From Acidobacteriota bacterium (GTDB lineage: Bacteria > Acidobacteriota > Thermoanaerobaculia > Multivoradales > J023), in assembly GCA_029263315.1 (NCBI GenBank), contig JAJCXR010000041.1, forward strand, positions 62,001 to 126,000: a DNA stretch of 64,000 bases. The letters are read 5' to 3'. Position 1 is the stretch's first letter. Every line of letters starts with the position of its first letter. Positions 26,406-35,204 of this stretch are shown piece after piece. The notes beneath the pieces are model-generated. The model ran no database searches. It had not been told where the DNA came from and saw nothing but the letters and a program-made list of their open reading frames with translations. Both the position numbers and the translations under genes were made by a program.

Positions 26406-28213
26406 TGCGCGGCACCCCTGACATGCGATGGCAGCGGCGCCTCCGGGTCCTATCCTGGGTTCTGGGCCTCAGCCTGTGGCTCAGCGGCCCTGGCATCGCC
26501 GAGCGCCGGGTCAGCGTCGAGCTCGAGCCCGCCCCCAGCGTCGGCCTCGACGAGCTGGCGGTGCTGCGGATCAAGATCGAAGGCGGAGTCACCGGACCCC
26601 AAGGGCAACCCCATTTCGAGCTCGACAACTTCCGCCTGATCAGCGGCCCGGCCAAGTCCACCAGCATCAGCTTCGTCAACGGCGCCTCCTCTAGCTCGAT
26701 GACCCTGAGCTGGCAACTCCAGGCCCTGGCCGTAGGTCAAGCCAAGGTGCACTCCATCGCGGTGCGGCTCGGTGACCAGACCTACCGCCTGGACGACCAA
26801 CAGGTGACGGTGATCGAGAATGCCCCGGTGCGGCAGCGTCGGCGGCGCAGCGATCCCCTCGACAACTTCTTTTCCAACGACCCCTTCTTTTCCCGTCGCG
26901 ACGACTCCCGCTTGCAGCGCCGCCAGCGTCGTCGCGAGCCCAGGGAGCCGCCGGAGATTTTCCTGCGGGCCGAAGTGGAGCCCGCCCGCCCCTACGCCGG
27001 ACAGCAGGTGACCTACACCCTCTACCTGTTCACCCAGGTGGACGTGCGGTCTGTCAATCCCGAGACCTTGCCGACCTTTGAGGGTTTCTGGAAAGAAGAC
27101 ATCCCGCAGCCGGACCAACTGGCGCCGCAGATGGTGCAACGGGACGGCAAGCAATTCGGACGTGTCGTCTTGCTGCAACGGGCCCTCTTCCCGCGCCGCG
27201 CCGGGCGTCACGAGATCGAGCCGATGGTGGCCACCCTGGCGGCCCTGATCCCCGACTCCGGCCCCTTCGGCTCGCTGGTGCCCCGCGCCCAGGAGATACG
27301 CCGGAGCAGCAATCGGGTGGTCATCGATGTGCAAGAGCTGCCACCACCACCGCCCGGCTTCCAGGGGGCGGTGGGACGCCTGCGCCTGAACGCATCCCTC
27401 GAGCCCAGCAACCTCGAAGTGGGCGACGCCACGACGCTCACCCTGCGACTGGATGGCAGTGGCCACCTACAGGGCATCCCGGCTCCGGTGCTTCCCGAGA
27501 TCCCCGGCGTGCGCATGTTTCCACCGCAACAACAAAGCTCCGAAAGTCTGTCCGGGGAAGTGGTGCGCGGCGAAAGAACGTGGAGCTTCGTCTTGGTGCC
27601 CGAGAAACCAGGATCCTGGCAGGTTCCGGCCATCGAGATCCCCTACTTCGATCCCCGGCGTCAACGCTACGACGTGGCCCGCAGCGAGGCGATGCCGCTG
27701 GAGGTGCGGGGCGCCACCCAACACGCCAAGGACAGCGGTCAAACGATCGACCTACACCCCATCCGCACGGCGGCGCTTCCCGCCGTCGGGGGCGGCAACG
27801 GCAACGGCAAACTGTCACCCTGGCTGCTCGGCCTACCCTGGGTGTTGGTCTTGGGCCTTTGGCTCGGGCGTCGACAAGGCGACGGTCATAGCCACGGCGC
27901 CAGCCGGCGCCAGCTGCTCAAAAGCATCGAGCACGCCAAGGAGGAGGATCAACCGCGACGCGTGGCGGCCATCTTGGAAGATGCATGGCGCCATTTCCTC
28001 GAAGATCGCTGGCAAATTCCCCCCGGTACGGCGAGCCCACAATGGGGCCCACTGCTGAGCGCCAAGGGCGTCCCTCAGACCACCGCCGACGAGCTCATGC
28101 AACTGGCAGACGACCTGCACTACCTTCGTTACGCCCCCAAACTTTCGACCACCGACGGGCTGCGCAGTGAGCTGATCGAGCGCTGCCGCCGTTTGCTCAA
28201 GCGACTGCGGTGA
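26405..28213 (+). CDS. batD: BatD-like protein (aerotolerance-type)
   Basis: The 602-residue protein has a signal peptide (VLSWVLGLSLWLSGPGIA) and tandem beta-sandwich domains (about 30-150 with VSVELEPAPSVGLDELAVLRIKI; 180-330; 335-450). A membrane helix lies near 485-500 (SPWLLGLPWVLVLGLWLG), with a cytosolic C-terminal helical domain after it. A very basic Arg-rich stretch (about 140-175) lies between the first two domains. This is the standard BatD/oxygen-tolerance layout. The ATG overlaps the batC stop (TGATG). Confidence 0.88.
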   Translation: MRGTPDMRWQRRLRVLSWVLGLSLWLSGPGIAERRVSVELEPAPSVGLDELAVLRIKIEGGVTGPQGQPHFELDNFRLISGPAKSTSISFVNGASSSSMTLSWQLQALAVGQAKVHSIAVRLGDQTYRLDDQQVTVIENAPVRQRRRRSDPLDNFFSNDPFFSRRDDSRLQRRQRRREPREPPEIFLRAEVEPARPYAGQQVTYTLYLFTQVDVRSVNPETLPTFEGFWKEDIPQPDQLAPQMVQRDGKQFGRVVLLQRALFPRRAGRHEIEPMVATLAALIPDSGPFGSLVPRAQEIRRSSNRVVIDVQELPPPPPGFQGAVGRLRLNASLEPSNLEVGDATTLTLRLDGSGHLQGIPAPVLPEIPGVRMFPPQQQSSESLSGEVVRGERTWSFVLVPEKPGSWQVPAIEIPYFDPRRQRYDVARSEAMPLEVRGATQHAKDSGQTIDLHPIRTAALPAVGGGNGNGKLSPWLLGLPWVLVLGLWLGRRQGDGHSHGASRRQLLKSIEHAKEEDQPRRVAAILEDAWRHFLEDRWQIPPGTASPQWGPLLSAKGVPQTTADELMQLADDLHYLRYAPKLSTTDGLRSELIERCRRLLKRLR

Positions 28214-28950
28214 GAGAGGGCGACCCCACCGTGAATAGACATCCTAAAGATCGACGAGTCAATGCTCTCTTCGGTCTGTTGGCCCTTGCCGCTTCGGCCC
28301 TGACCGCCATCGGCGCCGTAGGCACCGGCCCTGAGCGAGATCCTGTGGCGGCCCTCAGGGAAGGTAACCGGCTGTTTCGCAACGGTCAGCTCGAAGAAGC
28401 CGTAGCGACCTATCGCAGCGGTTACTCGCCCGCCGCTCCGCACCCCACGCTGGCCTACAACTTGGGCACCACGCTGCACCATCTCGACCGACTCCCCGAG
28501 GCCATCCTCTGGTATCGCCGTGGCGGCGACTCTGCGGACCCCTGGTTGGAGGAAAATCTCTGGCTCGCCCGCCGTAGCCTGGGAAGCCAGTCCCTGCCCG
28601 CCGCCGGGTTGCTCGGCCACCTCTCCGGCCAAACCCGCTGGCTCGAGATGCTGGCGGTGGCCGCCGGATGGCTGAGCTTCGTCGCTCTGCTACTTTTCCC
28701 TCGGCTACCCGGATGGTCCTTGCTGAGCGCCGCCCTGTTGGCGGTGGTCCTCTACGCCGGGGCCGCGGCGCTGCATCGCTGGGGGCCGGCTCCCGCCGTC
28801 CTCTTGCAGGACTGCTCCACACCGGTCGGCGATCTCCCCGCCGGAACCGAGGTCTGGGTACAACGGGCCGGCGATGCGTGGCGCCTCGCCGGCTCCGGCA
28901 ACGGTTTTTGCCCCCTAGAGCATGCCGAGTTGGTGATCCCGCGGCCCTGA
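28210..28950 (+). CDS. batE: BatE-like TPR membrane protein with SH3-like end
   Basis: The 246-residue product starts at a GTG overlapping the batD stop (GTGA). It has an N-terminal hydrophobic segment (FGLLALAASALTAIGAVG), TPR-like helices (ALREGNRLFRNGQLEEAVATYRSGY, LAYNLGTTLHHLDRLPEAILWYRRG), and two membrane segments (LEMLAVAAGWLSFVALLLF, LLSAALLAVVLYAGAAAL). The end (STPVGDLPAGTEVWVQRAGDAWRLA) looks like a bacterial SH3 domain. This is the usual last gene of the operon. I see no clear terminator after it. Confidence 0.84.
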   Translation: MREGDPTVNRHPKDRRVNALFGLLALAASALTAIGAVGTGPERDPVAALREGNRLFRNGQLEEAVATYRSGYSPAAPHPTLAYNLGTTLHHLDRLPEAILWYRRGGDSADPWLEENLWLARRSLGSQSLPAAGLLGHLSGQTRWLEMLAVAAGWLSFVALLLFPRLPGWSLLSAALLAVVLYAGAAALHRWGPAPAVLLQDCSTPVGDLPAGTEVWVQRAGDAWRLAGSGNGFCPLEHAELVIPRP

Positions 28951-29026
28951 AGTCGCCTCCAGTGATAAATTTCGGGTAAAATCCCACGCGTCGGCCTCTC
29001 AATGCCTTATCAACTCCTTAGCGGCC

Positions 29027-30196
29027 GTGGCCCGCGGACACCGAGACGTGACGATTGAAATCCACTCCATCGATACCCACCGCATGGAGGCGTTCCTCGA
29101 ACGTCGCCGGGCGGTCATCGCGTTTTCGAGCGAGATGAGCCTGGCCGACAACCTGGCGGAGATCCTGCGCAAGGCCAATGAGTTCGTGCCTTCTGAGGCC
29201 GGCTCGATCCTGCTCGACAACCCCTTGGCGAAGGGGCCGGAGCGGCACCAGAACTTCCTGACCTTCGTCGCCGCCTTCGGCGAAAAGGCCACTGCTCTGG
29301 TGGGTCGTGAGATCAGCGCCGAACAAGGGATCGCCGGTCATGTCTATCTGACCGGTGAGCCCTACAACGCCTCCAATACCCGCCGGGACGCCTTCTTCTT
29401 CAGTGGCGTCGACGAAGAGACCGACTACCAAACCCATTCCCTGGTGGCGATTCCGGTACGCATCGGTCAAGAGGTATGCGGTGTGCTGGAGCTGATGAAC
29501 CGTCGCGGTGCCCCGGAATACAGCAATGAAGACCGCAACCTGCTGCACATCTTCGCCGGATATATTTCCATTTCCATCCAAAACGTCCTCGACGGACGCC
29601 GCGCCCAGGAGCTCGCCAAGCGCGACAACCTGACCGGTCTGTTCAATGACCACTACTTGCACGTCGCCCTCACCCGGGTCATCGGCGACTGCCTGCAGGA
29701 TGATGTCGACATGGCGGTGCTGTTCCTCGACTTGGACTATTTCAAGTCGGTCAACGACACGCACGGTCATCTGGCCGGTAGTCAGGTCTTGCGGGAGGTC
29801 GGCCACCTGCTGAAATCCTACGTCGGCAACGGCGAGGGACTCGCTGCCCGCTACGGCGGCGACGAATTTGTCCTGGTCCTCCCCGGGGTGTCGCTAGAGC
29901 GGGCCCTCGACGTGGCGGAAGCGATCCGTGAGCACATTGTCCGCCATTCCTTCTGCGCCAAGTCCGGCGATATCCAACGGGAACCTCTGCACCTTTGCGG
30001 CCTCACCAGCTCCATCGGCGTGGCCAGTCTGAAACACCACATCGAGCCCGATCTCTCGGTAAAAGAATGTAAGAGCAATCTCCTGCGCTTGGCGGATACC
30101 GCCATGTATATCGCCAAACGGACCGGGCGCAATCGCACCGCAGTGGCCGCCGAGCCGGTTCAACGCCGCAGCTCCGTCGGCGTCGCCAAGAGCTGA
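29027..30196 (+). CDS. GAF-GGDEF diguanylate cyclase
   Basis: The protein (389 residues from the GTG at 29027; a GTG at 29048 is equally possible) has an N-terminal GAF domain (about 30-190; EAGSILLDN, GIAGHVYLTGEPYN, VCGVLELMNR) and a C-terminal GGDEF domain with intact GGDEF at 277-281 and FLDLDYFKSVND for GTP and metal binding. It should make cyclic di-GMP in response to a ligand or redox cue. The inhibitory R-x-x-D site five residues before GGDEF is absent, so classic product inhibition is unlikely. It stands alone after the Bat operon. Confidence 0.9.
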   Translation: MARGHRDVTIEIHSIDTHRMEAFLERRRAVIAFSSEMSLADNLAEILRKANEFVPSEAGSILLDNPLAKGPERHQNFLTFVAAFGEKATALVGREISAEQGIAGHVYLTGEPYNASNTRRDAFFFSGVDEETDYQTHSLVAIPVRIGQEVCGVLELMNRRGAPEYSNEDRNLLHIFAGYISISIQNVLDGRRAQELAKRDNLTGLFNDHYLHVALTRVIGDCLQDDVDMAVLFLDLDYFKSVNDTHGHLAGSQVLREVGHLLKSYVGNGEGLAARYGGDEFVLVLPGVSLERALDVAEAIREHIVRHSFCAKSGDIQREPLHLCGLTSSIGVASLKHHIEPDLSVKECKSNLLRLADTAMYIAKRTGRNRTAVAAEPVQRRSSVGVAKS

Positions 30197-30304
30197 TACC
30201 CAACCTCCGAGGTGCACAGCTAGTCGCCTCCATTGGCCAGAAGCCAGGCGATTGAGTCAACATTTCGAGAGCCATGGCTTGCGGTCGATGAGCCGCCTCG
30301 TCGG

Positions 30305-30378
30305 GTCCCGTAAGGGGCCCGCTAGATCCCCGGCGTCCCGTAAGGGGCCCGCTAGATCCCCGGCGTGGCCCAAGGGGT
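30305..30378. repeat. 30-bp direct repeat, two full copies and a partial third
   Basis: The unit beginning GTCCCGTAAGGGGCCCGC starts at 30305 and again at 30335 with no mismatch; a degraded third starts at 30365. It lies in the leader region of the large metalloprotease gene. Confidence 0.88.
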
Positions 30379-30499
30379 GTGACCGTCTCCCCAGCGCCTG
30401 CGGAAACGGTGGAGCTGGGGGCGGGGGCGGCCCTGGCGGAGGGATTTATCGATTGTGATATGCTGCGAAGACATCGTGACGCGCTCGGCCATCCTGCAG

Positions 30500-30559
30500 C
30501 TCGTCAGACCGCGGCGCGTCACACCGCGGCCCGTCACAGCGCGGCCCGTCATACCAAAG
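30500..30559. repeat. 15-bp tandem repeat directly upstream of the metalloprotease ATG
   Basis: Four units of the form CSCGTCACACCGCGG start at 30500, 30515, 30530 and 30545, and the gene's ATG follows at 30562. The same stretch could be read in frame as ARHTA repeats, but no signal peptide precedes it, so I treat it as leader sequence. It displaces the usual ribosome site: no clear SD is present. Confidence 0.82.
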
Positions 30560-30561
30560 CC

Positions 30562-33495
30562 ATGAATCCCTCACCACACCATCGCCCCGCCAAGACGACG
30601 TCCCTTCGCAGGCGGGATTCCACTTGGGGCCGTCGTGGGTCACGCCCTAGCCTGCTGTCACTGGCCACCGTCTGTTGGGCGCTGATGGCGCTCTCGACAA
30701 CCCCCGGCCAGGCGACCGTCTATGTGGCGATGCCCGACAGCGACTTGGCGGACGGCGCTCCGCTGATCGTCTTGGGGCAGATCGTCGAAGTGTCCCCCTG
30801 GGGCGACGGCGGGCGCCCCCAAACCCGCTACACGTTGGCTGTCGATGAGGTCCTCAAGGGTAGCTGGCACCAACCTGACATCAGGATCGACTTGCCCGGC
30901 GGGCGCGGTAGCAACGGCATGCTCTGGCAAGTCGCCGGCACCCCGGGTTGGAATGTCGGGGACCGCGTCCTGGCCTTTCTCGCCCCCACCGCCAGCGGTG
31001 GCTGGACTCTGCAACAGTTCTTCCTCGGTGGCTTTTCCGTCACCTCCGAAGAGGGGGTTTGGATCGCCCATCGGGACCTCTCCGCCGGTCACGGGATCCA
31101 GCTCCCCGGACTGCCCTCACCCCTGGACGGGCCACGGGACCTGGAAGCCTTCAGCCAGTGGCTACGGGATCGCTCCCAGGGCTTGCTGCGGCTGCCGGAC
31201 TACTTTTTGGATTTCGCCACCGCGAGCCACCACGGCGGTGCAGTCGAACCCACACCTTCGGCGAACAATGCCAAGGCGGGGACGCCGATCAAGTTCTCGA
31301 CCCTGCGCTCTTCCAGCGCCCCCTGGCCCTTGGGCTGTGGCGACACCGGCGACCATAGCCTGCGGTGGTTCGACTTCGAAGCTGGTGGTAGCGTCCTCTG
31401 GCGTAGCCATTTCAACGGCCAGCCGGGGCTCGACGGACGCGGCGTCGAAGAGCTACAACGTGGCTTGCTGGCTTGGGAATCGTCCGTCGAGACGTTGGTC
31501 CACTGGAGCTATGGCGGCATCACCACCGCCGACGGCGGCCTGCGCAGCAACGATGGTGTCAATGCCCTGCTGTTCGAAGATCCCTACGACGAGATCGGCG
31601 GCCGCTGGCAGGGTTCCGGCGTCCTCGCCCTCGGTGGCCCCTGGTTCGACTGCACCTTGCGGCCACGGCGAGGCGAGCTCTTCCACCCCATTCGTGAGGC
31701 GGATATCGTCACCCAGAATGGCCTGGCCTCTTTTTTTCAAAGTCTTCCGTCCCCCAGCGCAGCCGCCGAAGAGCTATTTGCCCATGAGCTGGGGCACACC
31801 TTGGGTCTGGCCCATTCGACAGCTTCGAGCTCCCTGATGGCCCCCCATCTGCACAACGATGGACGGGGGGCCAGCCTGTCGGTAGACGACTTGAACGCTT
31901 TGTTCTATCTCTACGGCATCGATGGCGACAGCTCACCACCGGCACGTCCCAAAGCCTTGCAGGCGGAGCTGCTGAGCGGCCTGAGAGTTCAGTTGCGCTG
32001 GTTGGATTTCTCAACCGACGAGGCCGGCTTCCGCGTCGAGCGGCAGCTTCAAGGGCAGGCCTTCCAGGCCTTGGCCTCGACGCCGCCCGATGTCACCGAG
32101 TGGATCGACGAGAGTGCCCTGCCCGGCCAGGTATACGGATATCGCATCCGGGCCCACAACAGCGGTGGTCCGTCCAGCACCAGCAATCGAGTCTGGGTGG
32201 AGCTACCCACCGGAGTGGGTCCGCTGGCCCCCACCGCCATGCGTGCCGCACCCCTCGATGATCAGCGGCTGCGGCTGACCTGGCAAGACAACGCTGAGGA
32301 CGAAACCAATTACCTGGTGGAGATCCTCCCCCCCAACAGCGACATCTGGGTCCGCGCCCCGTTCCTGGTGGTGCCCGACACCACGGCCCTCAACCTCAGC
32401 GGCCTGGAGTCGGGCCGGGAATATGGCGTACGGGTACGAGCCCGCAGCGATTCCGGTTTATCAGCCCCTTCCAACGCCGCCCGCGTCACCACCCTGGAGT
32501 CCTCCGCCCCGTGTCGAGTCGAGAGCGAGAATCTTTGCCTGCTCCACGGCCGCTTTCAGGTGGAAGTCGAATTCGTCGACGCGGCAACCGGCCAGTGGCA
32601 GGCGGCCCGCAGCATCCCCTCCACCGACCACACGGGGTTTTTCTGGTTCTTCCAACCGGGAAATTTCGAGCTGGTGGTCAAGATGGTCGATGGGCTAGAC
32701 GTCAACCGACGCTTTTGGCTCTACTTCGGCGGTATCACCGATGTCGAATTCAGACTCCACGTCACCGACACCTCGAGCGGTGAAACCCGGACCTATCAAA
32801 ATGCCGCCGGCCAGCTCTGTGGCCGAGCCGACACCGCCGCCTTTCCTCTCGAGGATGGATTAGCAGCGCTGCCAGCGGCTCCCCGATGGCAACGCGATGG
32901 GGATGACTTTGGAGTCACCGGCCCCGCCGGGGCTTCCTTCGACCCACTGTCCGCCCAGTATCTCGGCGTCCAGTATCTCGACGTCCAGTATCTCGATGCC
33001 TCGGCCCTAGCCTCCTCCCCTGGTGCGTCCCGACCCGCCCGCCACCACAGCACGGCGACGGAGGGCCCGGAAGAAGGTCCCGCAACGGCCGGCAACAAGC
33101 GCAGCGTCAAGGCGAGCTACGGTCTACCCTGCCACCAAGATGATGCCACCCTCTGCCTGCTCGACGGCCGGCTCGAGGTGTCGGTTCAGTACTCCAATCC
33201 CCACGTCAATGGACGCGAAGGGTTCGGCCACGCCGTCCGTGGCACCGAGCAGAGTGGCCAGTTTTGGTTCTTCCGCTTGGACAGCTCGGAGCTGGTGGTC
33301 AAGGCCATCGACGGTAGCGAAGAGAACGGCAATATCTGGCTCTTCTTCGGCTCCTTGACCGACGTCGCTTTTTGGCTCCACGTCACCGACACCTTGACGG
33401 GGGATACAAAGGTCTACTACAACCCTCCAGGTCAGCTCTGTGGCCAAGTCGACCTCGAAGCCTTTTCCGGGGTATTATCGGGCGTCTCGCCGTAG
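30562..33495 (+). CDS. Large secreted matrixin-like metalloprotease with FN3 domains and duplicated C-terminal domain
   Basis: The 977-residue product has a signal-type segment (LLSLATVCWALMALSTTPGQA, about residues 31-52, shown here in two parts: LLSLATVCWALM and ALSTTPGQA). A metzincin zinc site HELGHTLGLAH lies at residues 408-418. Two fibronectin type III domains follow (about 450-640). Two copies of a roughly 100-residue domain end it (about 650-760 and 855-977); both have CLL.GR, FWFF, ELVVK..DG, LHVTDT and GQLCG. Between them lies a linker with three QYLD-type repeats. The N-terminal 200 residues resemble a non-catalytic beta domain. I take it as an exported protease with adhesive tails. 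Confidence 0.82.
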   Translation: MNPSPHHRPAKTTSLRRRDSTWGRRGSRPSLLSLATVCWALMALSTTPGQATVYVAMPDSDLADGAPLIVLGQIVEVSPWGDGGRPQTRYTLAVDEVLKGSWHQPDIRIDLPGGRGSNGMLWQVAGTPGWNVGDRVLAFLAPTASGGWTLQQFFLGGFSVTSEEGVWIAHRDLSAGHGIQLPGLPSPLDGPRDLEAFSQWLRDRSQGLLRLPDYFLDFATASHHGGAVEPTPSANNAKAGTPIKFSTLRSSSAPWPLGCGDTGDHSLRWFDFEAGGSVLWRSHFNGQPGLDGRGVEELQRGLLAWESSVETLVHWSYGGITTADGGLRSNDGVNALLFEDPYDEIGGRWQGSGVLALGGPWFDCTLRPRRGELFHPIREADIVTQNGLASFFQSLPSPSAAAEELFAHELGHTLGLAHSTASSSLMAPHLHNDGRGASLSVDDLNALFYLYGIDGDSSPPARPKALQAELLSGLRVQLRWLDFSTDEAGFRVERQLQGQAFQALASTPPDVTEWIDESALPGQVYGYRIRAHNSGGPSSTSNRVWVELPTGVGPLAPTAMRAAPLDDQRLRLTWQDNAEDETNYLVEILPPNSDIWVRAPFLVVPDTTALNLSGLESGREYGVRVRARSDSGLSAPSNAARVTTLESSAPCRVESENLCLLHGRFQVEVEFVDAATGQWQAARSIPSTDHTGFFWFFQPGNFELVVKMVDGLDVNRRFWLYFGGITDVEFRLHVTDTSSGETRTYQNAAGQLCGRADTAAFPLEDGLAALPAAPRWQRDGDDFGVTGPAGASFDPLSAQYLGVQYLDVQYLDASALASSPGASRPARHHSTATEGPEEGPATAGNKRSVKASYGLPCHQDDATLCLLDGRLEVSVQYSNPHVNGREGFGHAVRGTEQSGQFWFFRLDSSELVVKAIDGSEENGNIWLFFGSLTDVAFWLHVTDTLTGDTKVYYNPPGQLCGQVDLEAFSGVLSGVSP
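32956..33000. repeat. 15-bp tandem repeat encoding QYLDV units
   Basis: Three units starting with CAGTATCTCG at 32956, 32971 and 32986 encode QYLGV, QYLDV and QYLDA in the linker between the two C-terminal domains of the metalloprotease. Confidence 0.88.
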
Positions 33496-33606
33496 AGGCC
33501 GAGCTCTCCCCACCAGCATGCATCAAGCCGACCCTGGCTTGTTTCAGCCTTGGCTCGCTACCAGATCTTTTGTTGCAGCCAACGGCTTACCTTAGGAAGC
33601 ACATCC

Positions 33607-34170
33607 ATGCCACGTATCACCAAGGTCTACACCCGCACCGGCGACGACGGCAGCACCGGCCTCGGCGGTGGTCAGCGTGTTCCCAAAGACTCGCTGCGGG
33701 TCACCGCCTATGGCTCCGTCGACGAGCTCAGCTCCAGCCTCGGGGTCGCCCTGGCCCACGGCCTCGACGCCGACTTGACGGCCCCCCTGATCCGCATTCA
33801 GAACGATCTCTTTCACTTGGGCTCGGACCTCTGCATCCTGGAAGAGGACAAGGAGCGTTTCCAAGTACCGCAGATCGAATCGCGCCACGTCGATTTCCTG
33901 GAAGAGCTGATGGACCGCCTGTCCGAATCCCTCGAGCCCTTGGCCAACTTCATCCTGCCCGGCGGCAGCCTCGGTGCCGCCCACCTGCACGTTGGCCGCA
34001 CCGTCTGTCGACGGGCCGAGCGGCAGGTCATCGCCCTGTCCCGGGAAGAAACGGTGGGCCCCCAGGTGGTGCGTTACTTGAACCGCCTGTCCGATGCCCT
34101 CTTTGTCATGGCGCGCTACGAAAATCAGCGGCGGGAGGTGGAGGATATTTTGTGGGACAGCTATGCCTGA
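33607..34170 (+). CDS. Cob(I)alamin adenosyltransferase, PduO type
   Basis: The 187-residue enzyme adenosylates cob(I)alamin using ATP. It has the N-terminal ATP-binding block [12 protein letters not shown], then [35 protein letters not shown] and the C-terminal [16 protein letters not shown], all standard for the PduO/MMAB type. AGGAAG lies before the ATG at 33607. No cobalamin-dependent mutase is in the window, so its client enzyme lies elsewhere. Confidence 0.93.
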   Translation: MPRITKVYTRTGDDGSTGLGGGQRVPKDSLRVTAYGSVDELSSSLGVALAHGLDADLTAPLIRIQNDLFHLGSDLCILEEDKERFQVPQIESRHVDFLEELMDRLSESLEPLANFILPGGSLGAAHLHVGRTVCRRAERQVIALSREETVGPQVVRYLNRLSDALFVMARYENQRREVEDILWDSYA

Positions 34171-34205
34171 GCGCCCGCCACAAAGTTCAATCAAAAAACT
34201 CAAAA

Positions 34206-34235
34206 TTGACCAAGGTCCTAGCCCAGAGCTAAGAT
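34206..34235 (+). promoter_or_regulatory. Sigma-70-type promoter of the toxin-antitoxin pair
   Basis: TTGACC at 34206 and TAAGAT at 34230 are 18 bases apart and lie 30 bases before the antitoxin start codon. GGAG follows just before the ATG. Confidence 0.55.
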
Positions 34236-34265
34236 GACCCTGATGACTAACTACCGGAGTGACCG

Positions 34266-34550
34266 ATGACCTCTCTCAATGTCGCCGAAGCAAAAGCCAG
34301 GCTTTCTGAGCTACTCGGCCGAGTCGCTCATGGAGGGGAAACGATCTTGATAACCCGTCGCGGCAAGCCCATGGCCAGGTTGGTTCCGATGGGGACCGAA
34401 GAAATCCAGCCTCTAGCCAAAGTGCAGGGATGGCTGGAGGATGACGACCCATTCTTCGCCGTCATCGATTCGATCGTCGAAGACCGCTCTCGTCGCACAC
34501 CGAGAGTCTTTCAGGAGCTCGAATCGACCGTCAGCGAGATTCCTGAATAG
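34266..34550 (+). CDS. Phd/YefM-family antitoxin
   Basis: The 94-residue protein begins MTSLNVAEAKARLSELLGRV and continues with ILITRRGKPMARLVP, the standard Phd/YefM DNA-binding fold. The acidic, disordered C-terminal half (LEDDDPFFAVIDSIVEDRSRR) should wrap and neutralise the toxin. The toxin gene follows 12 bases later. The pair normally represses its own promoter. Confidence 0.88.
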   Translation: MTSLNVAEAKARLSELLGRVAHGGETILITRRGKPMARLVPMGTEEIQPLAKVQGWLEDDDPFFAVIDSIVEDRSRRTPRVFQELESTVSEIPE

Positions 34551-34562
34551 GCATCCTCAGCC

Positions 34563-34973
34563 GTGTCAGCCTACCTCCTGGATACTAATGTCATTTCGGA
34601 GCTGGTCCGGAAACGGCCCGAGCCTCAGGTCATAGAAACTTTGCAGAGGGTTCACCCCAAAGACCTGGCAACCTGCTCGATTTGCGTGACGGAATTGCGC
34701 TTTGGTACCGTCCGCCATCCTCGAGGCAATAGCCTCTGGCTGCGCTTGAAGAAAGAGATTCTCGGCTCCCTGGACGTCTTACCTATCGGCGAGCCCGAAG
34801 CCGAACGGGCTGGAGAGCTCCTGGCAGATCTCGCCAAGAGAGGCGAGCCCATAGGGATCGAAGATGTGTTGGTTGCCGCAACAGCGCAAGTTAGTCATCG
34901 AATCGTTGTGACTCGCAATATCAAGCACTTCAGTCGCATCCAAGGTCTCCAGTATGAATCTTGGTGGCCTTGA
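34563..34973 (+). CDS. vapC: VapC-type PIN-domain toxin
   Basis: The 136-residue protein is a PIN-domain ribonuclease. The acidic residues expected for Mg binding are visible in YLLDTNVISEL (Asp near residue 7), the central VTELRFG Glu, and the C-terminal GIEDVLVAATAQ and TRNIKHF region. VapC toxins cut tRNA or rRNA when the antitoxin is degraded. The start is a GTG. With the preceding antitoxin gene it forms a type II module that looks intact. Confidence 0.9.
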   Translation: MSAYLLDTNVISELVRKRPEPQVIETLQRVHPKDLATCSICVTELRFGTVRHPRGNSLWLRLKKEILGSLDVLPIGEPEAERAGELLADLAKRGEPIGIEDVLVAATAQVSHRIVVTRNIKHFSRIQGLQYESWWP

Positions 34974-35204
34974 GGCGAATCGTAGCTCTTGCAGACTTAG
35001 GGTCGCGGAAAATGATATTCGCCAAGAATCGAACCTATATCGACTCGCCAGCAAGGCGCGGAGATCCGCGCGTAGCGGCCTACGTATGCTTCTTCTCAAC
35101 ATCGCTGGCGAATTGAGAGACAAGCTAGATGGGAGGATTATTTTCTTCCGCAGCCCGTCTCTGTCGATCTCGCCGCTCAAAGACCTAGGCGCTCACCGCC
35201 TCCC

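Noticed and set aside
30379..30561. N-terminal extension of the large metalloprotease through the ARHTA repeats
   Set aside because: The 61 added residues lack a signal peptide and precede an internal signal sequence, so they would block export; the ATG at 30562 is preferred.
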